NCBI GenBank assembly: GCA_930367205.1
Contig: OV884014.1
Location: forward strand, 114,211,768 to 114,275,767
DNA length: 64,000 bases
Reading direction: 5' to 3'
Source of the DNA: Acanthosoma haemorrhoidale
Taxonomy: Eukaryota > Arthropoda > Insecta > Hemiptera > Acanthosomatidae
Positions 35,266-46,620 of the stretch are shown here, in pieces. The position numbers were made by a program, and so were the translations under genes. Numbering within the stretch: the stretch's first letter is position 1; the number at the start of each line of letters is the position of its first letter. The notes beneath the pieces were generated by a model. That model was given only the letters and a program-made list of their open reading frames with translations. It was not told the DNA's origin and did not search any database.

Positions 35266-36945
35266 GGGGAAATAGGCGGGACGAATGAGGGTGCGATTTG
35301 GGGGGGGGGCAACCGGGCGTGCGTATTGGAAGTAAACAACGGCGAAAAGGGGGAAAAGGGATTTAGGTTGCCCGTGGCGAGGGGGGGGGCGTCCGGAATT
35401 CGGTTTTTAATCGATACGGGGAGCACCCACTCGCTGGTAAGTGAAAGAGGGGCGAGGGAACTGGGAATCTGGGACAGTCGGAAAACGTGCAAGTGCGCCA
35501 TAACCACAGTAAGCGGAAGGTGTGGAACGGGCGGGGAAGCACAATTGAGCCTTCGCGAGATCGCTGGGCGCGAAGAGAAGGTCACGGCGCACATTATGAA
35601 AACGTTGGCCGAGAATTACGACCTAATAGTGGGGTGTGACATATTACAGAGGGTGGGGATGAAATTGAAGGTCCGTAATCGGAAGTGGGAGTGCGCACTA
35701 GGGAAGCGCAAGTATAATATAGTCACGGGACGGCGAGGAGAGGGGATGAGAGTCGGAGCAGCCGGATGCACGCGCGACGCGGTGAGTCGACTAGTAGAGG
35801 CGAACGGGGATCTATTCCACCGGGAAGCGGACAGACTACCTACTACGGGGAGGACGGAACATAGGATACCTGTGAAGTCGGGGACGCCGGTGTACGTCAA
35901 GGAGAGGCGCTATCCCCAGGCAATGAGGGAGGTTATAAGGGGGCAGCTCGGGGAACTCCTAGAGCAGGGTATTATAAGACCAAGTAGCTCGCCCTACAAT
36001 AGTCCGCTGTGGGTCGTGGAAAAAAGGAGCGGAGGCGATCAGAAACATTATCGGGTAGTAGTGGACTATCGTAAGCTGAACGAGGTCACGGTGGACGAGA
36101 GGTACCCGCTCCCGAGGATTGAGGATATACTCGATCGCCTGTCGGGAGCGACGGTGTTCAGTACGCTGGACCTCAAGAGCGGGTATCATCAGGTTAGGAT
36201 GGCAGACGAGGACGTTGGGAAGACGGCGTTCTCTTGGGAGCGAGGGCATTACGAGTTCGTGAGAATGCCTTTCGGTCTGAAGGGGGCCCCGCTAACTTTC
36301 CAGCGTCTTATGGACGAACTCCAGACGGGGCTGGGCGAGGACTTCTCTCAGGTGTATATGGACGACCTAATAGTGTTCAGTAAGACTGAACAGGAACATG
36401 TCCAGCACCTGGGCCGAGTCCTCGCCAGGGTGAGGGAGTTCGGACTCAAGCTGTCACGGGAGAAGTCCAGGTTCGGGTTGGGGGAGATTAAGTTTTTGGG
36501 CTACACCATCTCGCGGGACGGGGTACGACCAGATCCGGAGAGGGTACGGGAAATACAGGAGGCACCCTTCCCCAAGAATGCGCGGGGCGTTCGTAGGTTC
36601 CTGGGGATGATCAACTATTATAGGAAGTTCATCCCCGGGATCGCGGAGCTCACGAACCCGCTAACGGAGCTACTCAGGAAGGGACGGAGGTTCCGGTTGG
36701 GGCCGGAGCAGATCGAGAGTATCGGGAAATGCCGTGACGTACTCACGCAGAAGCCTCTGTTGATGTTCCCGGACTTCGGGAAGACATTCCGTGTCACGAC
36801 GGATGCAAGCGCGATCGCGTTAGGGGCGGTCCTGTCGCAGGACACTGGAGGGGGGGAAAGACCCATCGCATATGCGGGCCGACAACTGAACGGGGCCGAG
36901 ACGCGATACAGCGCAATAGAGCGAGAGCTGTTGGCGATCGTGTAG
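35266..36945 (+). pseudogene. pol: Gypsy pol part 1: protease, reverse transcriptase, start of RNase H
   Basis: In the same frame as gag and separated from it only by the TAA. No ATG lies near its beginning, so synthesis would need stop readthrough or another recoding. Order: linker with a G10 run (35300-35309); aspartic protease with DTGSTH (D at 35413); the reverse transcriptase block RYPLPRIEDILDRL; YMDD catalytic motif (36355-36366); and RNase H starting TDASAIALGAVLSQ (D at 36802). The frame ends at a TAG (36943-36945) inside RNase H, where related elements have a Trp in the AIVWAV motif. A G-to-A change is the simplest explanation. In the element, pol copies the RNA to DNA. Confidence 0.9.
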
Positions 36946-38502
36946 GCAGTGGAGTACTTCCGACGCTACTTGTATGGCAGAGCGTTCGAGCTCTATACAG
37001 ACCACAAGCCGCTGGTATATCTGGGAACCCTAAAGGAGTCGTCGGCAAGGGTGGCTAGATGGAAGGAGCGACTAGCCGCGTATAACTTCAAGATAATGCA
37101 CAAAAAGGGGACAGAAAACGCCGTCGCAGATTGGCTGTCCAGGGAGCTAGTGGCGAACGCGCTAGAAGGAGAAGAGGGGCAGGAGGAACCGTTCGCGGTA
37201 CGGTACCTACGGGAGTGGGCCGAGAGCGGACCGGAAATTCCCCTAGTCCAAAGGGATCGCGTACAGGTAGAGACCCCGCCCGAACGACCGCCAGACTTAC
37301 CCGAGCTGGACGAAATGGTTAACGACAAGAAGAGGCAGATCATCCTCAAGTCGAAACGGGAGCCGGGGATCGAAACTCGGGCCAGCGTATACGCGGGACT
37401 GTCCACGGTAACGGTTAGGGCACAGGCCACGATCGAGGACGCGGAGCTAGAGCGGACCATCGAGGAGTGCACAACGCCGGGTCAGACCTGCCACATATTC
37501 ATCGGCAATCGGGGGCTAGCCGATAAGGTCAAGCGTCTGTGGAGGCAAGAACGCATAGGGGTGGGTTATACGCTCGTTAGGTGCCTTAGACAGGTGGAGA
37601 CCGTCACCGAAGCCGAGGCGCAAGCTAAAGTAGTGAGAGATTATCACATAGGCAAAACGAACCACCGCGGGATCGAGGAGACGCTCCGGGCACTAAGGCG
37701 GGCATATTTCTGGGCGAACATGGGTCGGACTGTCAGGGAAGCTGTCGCGCGGTGTGAAACGTGCCAGCAAGCAAAATATGACCGACAACCCCCCGTAGCA
37801 GAACAGACGACCACGGAGACAGCCGAGGAACCCCTGAGGATCGTGCAGGCTGACCTATACAGTAACGAGGGTCAGTCCTGGCTAACGGTGTTAGATACTT
37901 TTAGCAAAATTGCGATGGCCTATCCCGTAGAAGCCAAGACTCCCGAGGTAGTATGGGAAGGGGTGCTTCAGTGGTGTGGTACGTACGGGGTCCCCGACAC
38001 GATCGTGTCGGACTCAGGGCGAGAGTTCGACAACGAGTGGATTAGGGAACAGAGCAAGGAGTTAGGGTTCAGCTGGCGGCGGAACACCCCCCACCACATA
38101 AAGGGGAGGGGCGCAGTGGAGCGACTCCACAGCACGCTGGGGGAACACCTGCGACTGTTTAGGCTCGGGCGACAGCTAGACTCGTACGCGGCAATGCCGC
38201 GCGCGGTGGTGGCATACAACCACAGCATACACGCGGCGACGGGGCTATCACCAGTCGAGATTGTGTTCGGTCAAAGACGACGGGATCGGGGGGACCTAGT
38301 GACAACTCATAACGTGGGGTTGCGGAGGCAATTGGGGGAAGCGCGCAACGAACGCCGGGCGATGTGGGGGAAGGTCCGAGAACGTATAATCAGGGAAAAA
38401 CAGACCACGGGTAGACAGAGCGAACACCAGACCTCGGATAGTTGGCGCCGGCTCGATCGCACTGGGGACCACCGTTTACCGCAGACTGAGAACAGCTCGT
38501 AA
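36946..38502 (+). pseudogene. pol: Gypsy pol part 2: rest of RNase H and integrase
   Basis: Continues directly after the TAG in the same frame; there is no ATG, so it is not a separate gene. RNase H ends with the TDHKPLVYL and WLSRE motifs. Integrase follows: HHCC zinc finger (H 37645, H 37663, C 37753, C 37762) and the catalytic D, D, E at 37852, 38011 and 38119. The last two are separated by 35 residues, the DD35E spacing of retroviral-type integrases. The motifs SDSGREF and AVERLHSTL are intact. The frame goes wrong near an A5 run at 38396-38400 and ends at an unrelated stop at 38502. Confidence 0.9.
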
Positions 38503-38713
38503 GAAGAGTGCCGCGCGGTACGAGGCGCCGTACATAGTGGTGGCAATCAGGGAACATAGTTTGTACACGATCCGGGATGTAAATCACCCTTTCCGTTCAC
38601 GTACCGTCCATGTAGAGGAACTTAAGGTACCATCGCCAGGGACTCGGCGAACGACGGGGGGCGGCGGCCCGACCGACACACCACGCTGCCCGAACGGGCA
38701 GACCCTTGTATAA
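38399..38713 (+). pseudogene. pol: Gypsy pol part 3: integrase C-terminus, shifted frame
   Basis: The +1 frame relative to the rest of pol is open from the A5 run to TAA 38711-38713. It carries a beta-rich integrase C-terminal pattern (GTTVYRRLR, RYEAPYIVV, YTIRDV, VHVEELK). The protein therefore continues in another frame: a one-base length change in the A run most likely broke it. The C-terminus ends about 260 bp before the 3' LTR, leaving no room for env. Confidence 0.8.
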
Positions 38714-38965
38714 TGAATAGTATTTAAGTATTTAAACAATGTACAAAATAAACCAACCCAGATTGTTGCTCAATGATATCATATGTACTATACCAGCTGA
38801 CTATTGTTATTGAAGAATTGTATGTGTTAGATCAAGCCACTGTGGGCGATTAATTGTATTGTAAGGACTCTATTGAAGTGACTTGTTTATTGATGTTACT
38901 ATGTATACTATTGATGATTATTTTTCTGTTGTGTTTCAATTGTTGGAGTTCAAGTGCCAGGAACT

Positions 38966-38975
38966 GGAGGGGGGG
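38966..38975 (+). promoter_or_regulatory. polypurine tract
   Basis: GGAGGGGGGG directly abuts the 3' LTR, the position of the plus-strand primer. Confidence 0.9.
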
Positions 38976-39157
38976 AGTTAGCTGAGGAGTCTACTATGAG
39001 GAGATAACATAGGTAAGACTCCCCAGCTAATCCTCTCAAGGCATTAGCCAAACTATATATAGGAGTAAAGAAGATAAATAAAGCTCATTCTCAACTTAGC
39101 TCTCGTGTCAGTCATTACCTCTTCCCCTTTTTAGTCTCGGATTTCAGTCTATCATAA
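38976..39157 (+). repeat. 3' LTR of the Gypsy element
   Basis: 182 bp, same sequence as the 5' LTR; its AATAAA would serve for 3' end formation. Confidence 0.93.
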
Positions 39158-39990
39158 ATTATACATATTTTCGTACTATATTCAGAATGAGGATTTGTTT
39201 AAAGGATGGTTCTATCAGCATACTACTGCTGACTAAAAGAGATCACAGCTCACACTATTCCTCAAATGGCCCAGGTGATTTTCATTCTAACTTTCATTAA
39301 ATCAGCCATATCTGAGGCGGAGAGATAAAATATTCACCAAAGCGAAGGCGATTTAGTCAGCCCAGGAGAGAACCTGCTAATCTAGTTCGAAACGTTATGC
39401 AAAATTTAGCTCGCTCGGACAGGACCTGACCCTCCCGCAGGTTAATTGCATAATTTACTGTGGCTGTCGTTACCGCCTGATGCCCCGCTTAGATTGCATG
39501 TGTTCGGCTTTGGGGTTCGGAGATATTCGGATAGAGGTTTTCGGTAACTAACTCTCTCTCTGCTCCGTTATTGATGATGGCTCCCCGCACAAAGTTCTGC
39601 GAACAGCAATCTATTATATGTACCGAGCTCCGGAAAGTAGGTCCTTTCACACGTCCCAAAAAGTTCGATGAATAATTTTAAATTTATATCAGCTGAAAAT
39701 AATTTCCGTAGTTCATTGTCAAGAAATAAAATAAGGGAAAATTCACTGTCGATTCGTAAGTTGTAAGGAACAAAAGCTGAATAGCTCGACTGAGCTCAGC
39801 CTTTCATGAATACAGTAGAAGCTTGTTCCCATTGACTTGTTTTCGATTGGAATAGATGGTGTTGATATTTGTGGTGTTATGTTGCCATGGACGTGGCTGT
39901 GAGCAGTGGATCGAGGCAACATAGGCCTTGGGAAATTCAAAGTACAACACCAGCACAACTCGCACTACCCAGAGCTCAGCTAGCGCAGAT
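39158..39990. other. no supported gene
   Basis: Moderately AT-rich, intron-like. A GC-richer strip at 39400-39620 has no coding motif. Confidence 0.45.
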
Positions 39991-40043
39991 TTTTCGGTTT
40001 TCACTTTTGATATCATCAGAAAGCCGACCTCATTATTGAAGAA

Positions 40044-40850
40044 ATGGAGGCCAAACTACCGTTCGCTGAAGGAGATGAATATCGTTTAAGTACTGAAGCA
40101 GATTACTGGGTACCAGGACACCATATCGTGAAGACCCAGCTTCTTGAAGAAGGAAAGTTTTGGAAGAAACATGCTAGAAGAAATGGAGAGGGCGATGGAG
40201 GTCGAGACCTCGAGGAAGCGGCCGGCTTCTACACCACCAGCCGGGGACAATGAGGAAGGCTTCGCTGCACCAAAAAACCCCTCCTAGGCCAAGAAGAATC
40301 CTACACCTATAGGAGATCAATTCGAGGTGCTCGCGAGTCACCTGAAGGTCCTCATCCAACACCGCCAGTGATAAGAAGCCACCGCCAATAGTAGTTTCAG
40401 TAGAGACAAGTACTATCCTGGCCCAGCTGCCCAGAGGACCAGAAATAACAAGATAAGGAAGGCGAAAAAGACCGGATAAACATCTTACAAATCCTTCCAG
40501 TTAAGACCAAAAAATACCTCATTCTAGGGTTATTTGTCCAGGAGGACGTCAGCCTTATCCAGAAAACAATAACTGAAAACATCCTATGCATCGTCGACAT
40601 CCGGAGATTGTGGAAGACAGGTGAAGGAAGAAACATGAGAGACATCTCGCCCGTATTAGTCACCGCCCACCCCCAGGTGACATTAAAAATCATGTCCTCA
40701 TACGTGCAGTCACCTACAAGGAGCAGAGGGAGTCACACAGCGCTTCAAGTGTCAGGTGTTTGGGCACACAAGAAACCATTGAGGGCCGTCGATACAGACT
40801 CTCCCAGGCATCGGCTATTCTCAGCGAAGACACTTCACCATTAGCGCCTG
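40044..40850 (+). pseudogene. Jockey-type ORF1 (gag-like) remnant
   Basis: Several frames together resemble the ORF1 protein of Jockey-clade elements, the nucleic-acid-binding partner of ORF2. After an N-terminal acidic and Pro-rich part come QFEVLASHLKVL (near 40320), KKPPPIVVSVETS (near 40375), and the start of a CCHC knuckle, RFKCQVFGHTRNH, near 40740. Expected cysteines are lost (RFKC for CFKC), and stops and frame shifts are frequent. No ORF2 follows. Whether it belongs to Jockey-A or another family cannot be decided, because no Jockey-A copy here reaches ORF1. Confidence 0.6.
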
Positions 40851-40859
40851 ATCTGCAGC

Positions 40860-42876
40860 TAGACTGCTAGGCGGAAGAAGAGCCAAGTAGATTGAATTAT
40901 TATCACAAATGTTCATACATTTTTTGTTTCCAGATGCATTTCCGGTAGAAAGTTAGGATGGTGTTAAGCTTTTATGTGTTTTCATGGTTCTGTTAAGTAT
41001 TTTAAGTTAAAATATTCCTCTTATCTTTAATAAAAATGGTATTGTCATGGTTCACGACCATTTGTATTAGTTATTTGTCAAGCATAAGTATTCAAACTAA
41101 TAAAGCCTAAAAGGTAAGAAGTTATGATTCCTAATTGTGGTCATTTAATAAATACTTTTTTATTCAGGCATGAATTACCTTTAGTGAATGAAAATGGACT
41201 CACTGATCAACTCCAGACATATTTTCTTTTTATTTAACTTCTAATCTATTACCAAATTTTATCAAGGGCTAAATGCATCATAATGCTGGTGGCTAAGCAA
41301 GGGTGAGCAGGCAATAGTTTGCCCTTGGGAGCATAGGTACCTTTACGAGAGTAGAACCTAGGCCCCAAAATTACATATACCAAAATTGAACAAAATAATA
41401 AATCATTGAATAATTGGCGCCCTACCAGCAATGCCGTATACCTTCAGTTAATTATAGGTGGCATATTTTGAGTGTTCGAAGAGATGACGGAAAATGACTA
41501 AGGTAAAAAAACAATCAGAGATTCTTAAAATTAAAACCAGAAATTAAAAACAAAACAACAACGTCTCTGGTAGAAGGCATACTAATTATCGATTTTGATT
41601 TTGTAATGATTTCCATCCTATAAATTTCTAAACTTTACAAAAAAAACGTTCATGTCATATCTCGATCATCTTCCCACTTTTAGCTTGCAATGTTCCAAAA
41701 AAACGTACATAATGAAGAAAACAAAAATTGAGCGCTAAGATCAGTTATTTTATTTTCGATGCCCAAGAGAGCAGACATTTGATAAATTGATCAAGCGACA
41801 ATTCTGACACATTACTTGTTAATCTTTATTAAATTCTAGGGTTTTTCGTTAGACCAAAATGAAAAAAAAACTTCCTGAAAACCATTCCAAAACCGTCAAC
41901 CCAACACAATCCTTGTGTCCTTACATTACTGAACTGTCCATAAAACAAGATTATTGTCACTAGATCTAAAATGTTAGGATAGGTTTGTGTTCGTCGCTAG
42001 CAGATTACCCTACAGAGTTTGGGCCTCAAACTTCAACCTCAACTTTGTCTCGTGGAAAACTTCACCTGCCATCTTCAGGCAATTACCTTACTTCCTCTCT
42101 AAAGACATCTGGGTCTATGGTAATTACCTTATAGAGCTCGAAGGATCAAAAATTACTCAGAGTTAAGTGATGAGTTCCGTGTCTATATACTATTTTTTAA
42201 CGCCTATATCTACATTTAAACAAAACGTAAGGCTACAAGTATAAAAAATACTAAATTGTAGATCGTGTAAGTGATCGAATTGTAAAACATTTCAATCCAT
42301 TACACCACTAATTCATTTCAGTTTTCTTTTAAATTAAAATTGATACAAAAAATTTAAGATTAAGCCTCCGCGTGAAATCTTTACTGATCAAGTGTTAAGT
42401 CGTGGCATTAACATCCCTACTGCCATTGTCCATTGATTTAATTTTATTTTATTATTTTTAATTTATTTAATGATTCGATGAAGTGAGACATTTCAGATGT
42501 TTGATCGTTGGGCTCATATCATTAAGAATTTAACTAGTTAGGTTTATTAAATGTATTTTTATTTATTTAAAATATTTCAACCATGCATTTACGTTTTTTA
42601 TTTTATTTTTTTAAATTTTATATGAACTATTCTAGTTGAAAATAGCAATGTAATTTTAGTATTCTAATCTTTAAATATGTGTAATTAATTTGTAGGTATC
42701 TGCGCGTAATCGAAAACATTTGTGTTTTATATACAATGACCTGTGTGCAGTCATAAAAATATTCATTTAATAATTAATTTATATAAAGGACCTCTTAATA
42801 TCCATTATCAGGAAAAAATATGTATTTGAGTATTAAAATGGTTATTGGAAATTGGAGAGCTGTATCTGGGATGTAG
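40860..42876. other. no supported gene
   Basis: AT-rich 2 kb; nothing recognised. It would be intron or upstream sequence of the following exon candidate. Confidence 0.45.
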
Positions 42877-43158
42877 TGTGTTGTAGCTCACCCCATTGCC
42901 ATTACCGCAAGCCCTTACACCTATGGAGGGGTAGGATTTGCCCCCATCTTGATCTCATCCGATCTTACGGGCTGTCGGCTCACATCAATAGCCTGCTACG
43001 GCACCAAAGAGTCTTGCCACAATGTTGTGTGGAGAAACGATCCAACAGATAAGTTTCAATACATAACTTGGGAGTGTTACAATCTCAATGCTGATCATCA
43101 CCAAATGAAACCAGGCAAAACAAACCAGGACTCGTTCATTGTACGGTTGAACTACTAA
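42877..43158 (+). CDS. candidate terminal coding exon, unknown protein
   Basis: A 94-codon open stretch after an AG (ggatgtag at 42869-42876; a second AG ends at 42886). It stops at TAA 43156-43158, with an AATAAA 25 bp downstream (43183-43188). Codon use looks protein-like, unlike the AT-rich surroundings. Visible segments are SPYTYGGVGFAPILISSDL, CYGTKESCHNVVW and FQYITWECYNLNADHH, with four spaced Cys and C-terminal IVRLNY. There is no ATG at the front, so it would be the last exon of a spliced gene or a pseudogene. I do not recognise the family. It is not shared with any repeat here. A polypyrimidine tract is lacking. Confidence 0.4.
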   Translation, partial: CVVAHPIAITASPYTYGGVGFAPILISSDLTGCRLTSIACYGTKESCHNVVWRNDPTDKFQYITWECYNLNADHHQMKPGKTNQDSFIVRLNY

Positions 43159-43237
43159 GAGATTAGATCACACATAATTATAAATAAAAAACTTTTTATG
43201 AATTTGCTAAGTGAACTATAATTAAATTGAAAGTAGT

Positions 43238-43604
43238 ATAATTCCTTTATTGTGCAATAATTACAATCTGGCTTTTATAAGGCAATAAGTAATTAAGATA
43301 TATGCTCTCATTCATACAATATTTACAGTTCATCATTCACTCGCTCATTCATACAATATTTACAGACAGCCCAGAGACCCCCCAAATCCACCGCGAAGAG
43401 AAAGCGGAGTCTTGGGAAGTCCCCCACGCTCCTCCGTCAGCCGCGTCACCGGATACTAGCCAGTAGAGGCTGACCAAGAGCGCGAGAGCCACAGACGCTC
43501 AGGACATGATTGGAGAGACTGGCCATTGCCAGGACTCCCACTGTCACGCGTTTATAGCAGGTCACGAGGCCACTGCCGTTTCAGTCTCCGAGGAGGATAA
43601 TTAA
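43238..43604 (-). mobile_element. Jockey-A fragment (copy A11)
   Basis: Minus-strand 3' untranslated region with hairpin, both cattcatac direct repeats and the last ORF2 codons (RRLKR-like). Inserted about 50 bp after the AATAAA of the exon candidate. Confidence 0.85.
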
Positions 43605-44310
43605 ATTAAAGCCATAGGCTTGATACAAGTAGCCTATATTTAAGAAAAATAGAAGGGCATTTGAAAACTAAATTGTAGGTGGAAATAAATTTGTAAACAT
43701 TAGATTAGCTGGACTTTGCAGTTTTCTTAAATTTCCGGTCGGCCTGCTCGTTTAAAAAAAAAAAAATTTTTGTTTATTTTCACCGCATTATAAATAAATT
43801 ATAAAATAAATGGAGACGGTTCGCTTACAATAAGATATACAATTTACTTTAATCAGTGTTGCCACTATTTGAGACCGCACGGTGGTGTTTTTAGGTGGCA
43901 CTACATTTATTTGCATTATTAGTGATTATTAAATGACCCCCACTCCATCTATTTGTTCTATGAAAATGTCAGCAGCGACTTTCAACAGGTATACTTAACT
44001 AAGTGTTGTTATATTGTGATGATCAAAATTGAAAAGTTCCCTCCCTTGCCTGATGTCCGGTCTAAGATAATAGCACCATTTCTTTTGTTAATTTTTAAAA
44101 GAGCATCTATCCGATAAATTACGAAATGAAATTTTCGCTTTCACAGCTATTCTATATTCGAATGGAGGGTAAGTGGTAAAATTTATATTTATTTAGCGAA
44201 ATCTGATAGCGAAATATTTCTAATTACTATTGAAAGGTTGTCAATATGCATAAACTTTTAGGACTCAACTTCTGCTTTGTAAATAGTATTACAAATATTA
44301 CATAATAATA
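43605..44310. other. no supported gene
   Basis: AT-rich, nothing recognised. Confidence 0.5.
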
Positions 44311-44540
44311 AGCCCGATTAAGCACAGTGGATAGGGTTTTAGAATCCCTAGGGTTCCTGGGTACAATACTCCGCTCACAAATACACACATGAATAGGTAC
44401 ACAGACCTAAGCAACTTTTCAGTACACACCCTAGGGCTACCTTGCCCAGAAAGACCGGGCAGTAGGTATGAAATTGGGCACGCGAACGGTGCCCCCCCCC
44501 CGCCGAAAGACTGGCTGAACAACTCTCAGAAATAAATATA
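44311..44540 (+). repeat. probable tRNA-derived SINE
   Basis: TAAGCACAGTGG (44319-44330) resembles an A-box and GGTACAATACTCC (from 44361) a degenerate B-box. A GC-richer body with ccgggcagtaggtatgaaattgggcac and a C-run follows. Pol III promoter layout and length fit a SINE; no second copy was found here to confirm it. Confidence 0.4.
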
Positions 44541-44959
44541 ATACCAAAAAGACTTGCTGATCAAATTAGGGTAGTACCACAGCGTAAGTTTCAAGACTGA
44601 AGTTGGTAATACGATGACCAGAGATCACGAAAGAAATAAACAATGGGCGAATGTGGTGTTGCAAGCACAGTAAATTTGGAAATAATAGAAAAACATTGAC
44701 CCGTAACTAAATGATTGTTCAGGTTCCGTTAGACTGTATACCTTGTATAGCCAGAGTGGCGTATTCAACGAAAACATTATGGCCTGTAAAAGCTGTTAAT
44801 GATGCTCATATTTGCAGCACTTATTACACAAGGCATAACACTTGAAGAAGCATGTCATTGGATGTAGGTATAAAGGAGCTCAGATTGTCGTAATAAAACT
44901 TGGTACGCTTAAAGACAAGAAAATATGAAACAGTTAACATTCCACCAAAGACTGTTCAT

Positions 44960-45480
44960 GGAAAATCATAATTAAAAAAAAAGATTGAATACCTTCGGAA
45001 AAAAATTGGTTTTATACCTAATTATCTGCAAGACCCAGAAAATGGCTCTCTGAAACTATGGAGAAAGATTTACCAAGTCATAGCTTTGGACCTCAAAGTA
45101 GCAGAAAGGTCTAAACTAAATCAAATGCTATATATTTTCATGGATTGACTAAAGCATAAACTGCCAGAATGTGCAAGTAGAATAAGTGTAAGTGCACAGA
45201 AGCTTCAAACAGGAAGAAGCAATCATTCGATTCGAATGAGAAACAAAATCATAAACAACATGGCTAGCAGAAGAATTGTCCAACTGCAAATGAGGCCGAA
45301 CGATTTTGGAAAGAGATCTTGGAAAAAGAATAATCCAAAAGATGCATTGCTTAGCAAATATAGTTTCTGGGGTATCAGACCTCTCATGTAACGGAGTAAC
45401 CAGCATCAGTAAAGAAGAAGTAACAAATGTACCGAATCGATTGAAAACATCAGGATGTGGATACGCATAGTGGGTCCTGA
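44960..45480 (+). pseudogene. R4/Dong-like non-LTR element, N-terminal part of reverse transcriptase region
   Basis: Broken frames carry the pre-RT pattern of the R2/R4/Dong group: KKKIEYLRKKIG (near 44972), ASRISVSAQKLQTGR (near 45172), NEAERFWKEILEKE (near 45287) and SKEEVTNVPNRLKT (near 45411), the block just before the first RT motifs. Frame changes separate them. The match is by recalled motif pattern of the group, not by search. The continuation lies beyond the Jockey-A insertion. Confidence 0.5.
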
Positions 45481-45540
45481 GGATCCTGGATGAGAAATAG
45501 TAATACTTCCGGGAAACAGGAGGATTCCTTCTCGCTGTAC

Positions 45541-45990
45541 AACTTCTTCATTGTGCTAAAATTACAATATGCCTCATTGGGCAATAAGTAATTGTGATAA
45601 ATGTTTTCATTCATACCATATTTACAATTTTCATTAACTCGCTCATTCATACAGTATTTACAAACAGCCCAGACCTCTCAAGTCCACATGGTTGTCATCT
45701 CCCTCGCATGCGAAAGAGAAAGCGGAGTCTTAGAAGTCTCCCACTGGATTAGAGCCAGTGGAGGCTGACCGCGAGAGCCACATACGCTCAGGACATGATT
45801 GTAGAAACTGGCCATTGCCAGGAATCCCACTGTCACGCATTTATAGCAGGTCACGAGGCCACTGCCGTTTCAGTCTCCGAGGAGGATTATAGGGATGAGT
45901 GGTGCAGTGCAATGACTGTGCTAGGGTGGTTGGATAGGTTACTATGTAATTTCATGAACTTGGAAGGGCTGAGTTAGATAATGTAAGTCT
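45541..45990 (-). mobile_element. Jockey-A fragment (copy A12), nested
   Basis: Minus-strand copy with the 3' hairpin, 3' untranslated region and the end of ORF2. It lies between two parts of an older R4/Dong-like element (44960-45480 and 46090-46620), both on the plus strand. Confidence 0.85.
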
Positions 45991-46089
45991 GTCTGTACAA
46001 GAGCAAGTGATTGACACAAGAGCTTACATAAAGCACATATAATTTGCATATGATTTGGGGAAGATATTAGCGATACGTGTTACTTGTGT

Positions 46090-46620
46090 AGGAGTAAAGT
46101 ATATAGGATGTGACTTCGGGCTGTATGGTCCTGGAGGCGAAGGGGTGTCTCCAAATACATAATAATGCAAAAATTATTCATCAAGCCATAGCAACGAAGA
46201 TGAACTTCTTAAACAACCAAACTCTCGACTCTCTACCATCCATCACCAATTGTATCAGGGAATATTATCACTATTTTCTGGAATCATCCTACCATTACTA
46301 ACTACATAGTTTAAATAATAGACCAGGCATGTTATTAATAGGTAAGAAAAGAAAACTGCCCTATATTATAGATAAAGGAGTGCCTACGGATGACAATTTG
46401 CTAAAGCTAGTATCTGAAAAGAAACGAAAATAGTACGAGTTACCAAAATAAGTAAAGTAAATTCATAGCTTTTCCCGATCATTTGCTGCAGTAAAGTGAT
46501 CCCGGAGGACACCCTGGAATCCATTAGGATGCTGGAGCTACCGAAGAAATTACTTTCCAAGGTGAAAAAAGCAACCCTTTTGGGAACTTCCAGCACAGGT
46601 CAAAAATTCAGCAACATAAA
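46090..46620 (+). pseudogene. R4/Dong-like element, C-terminal endonuclease-type domain remnant
   Basis: Reading across stops and shifts: SGCMVLEAKGCLQIHNNAK and IIHQAIATKM (the Cys-His region near 46113), then RPGMLLIGKKRKLPYIIDK, GVPTDDNLLKLVSEKKRK (near 46380), and a final segment near 46505-46590 with TPWNPLGCW and TLLGTSS-like coding. The NRPD...IDVAVP and LGT patterns are those of the C-terminal restriction-like endonuclease and tail of R2/R4/Dong-group proteins, which cut the target site. Here the RPGM block replaces RPD, and the frame is broken. The RT core between this part and 45480 is missing. Confidence 0.5.

Larger units (their letters stand above)
33858..39157 (+). mobile_element. 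full-length Gypsy-type LTR retrotransposon
   Basis: Complete layout: LTR, tRNA-Phe primer-binding site, gag, pol in the Gypsy order protease - reverse transcriptase - RNase H - integrase, polypurine tract, LTR. Total length is about 5.3 kb. There is no env-like frame between integrase and the polypurine tract. Coding sequence is distinctly GC-richer than the surrounding AT-rich DNA. The two LTRs appear identical, pointing to a recent insertion, yet pol carries two breaks. The exact edges are uncertain: shared LTR sequence is AGTTAG...CATAA, and an alternative reading trims it to leave ATAA as a 4-bp target duplication (33855-33858 and 39154-39157). Confidence 0.95.

Noticed and set aside
36949..38502. 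Separate integrase gene starting at 36949
   Set aside because: It begins with GTG directly after the in-frame TAG; it is the continuation of pol, not an independent gene.
34305..38587. Many antisense open frames opposite gag and pol
   Set aside because: They mirror GC-rich coding sequence of the Gypsy element and show no motifs of their own.
33855..39157. ATAA as a firm 4-bp target duplication of the Gypsy element
   Set aside because: The 5' LTR is also followed by ATAA, so the bases may belong to the LTR; kept only as a possibility.
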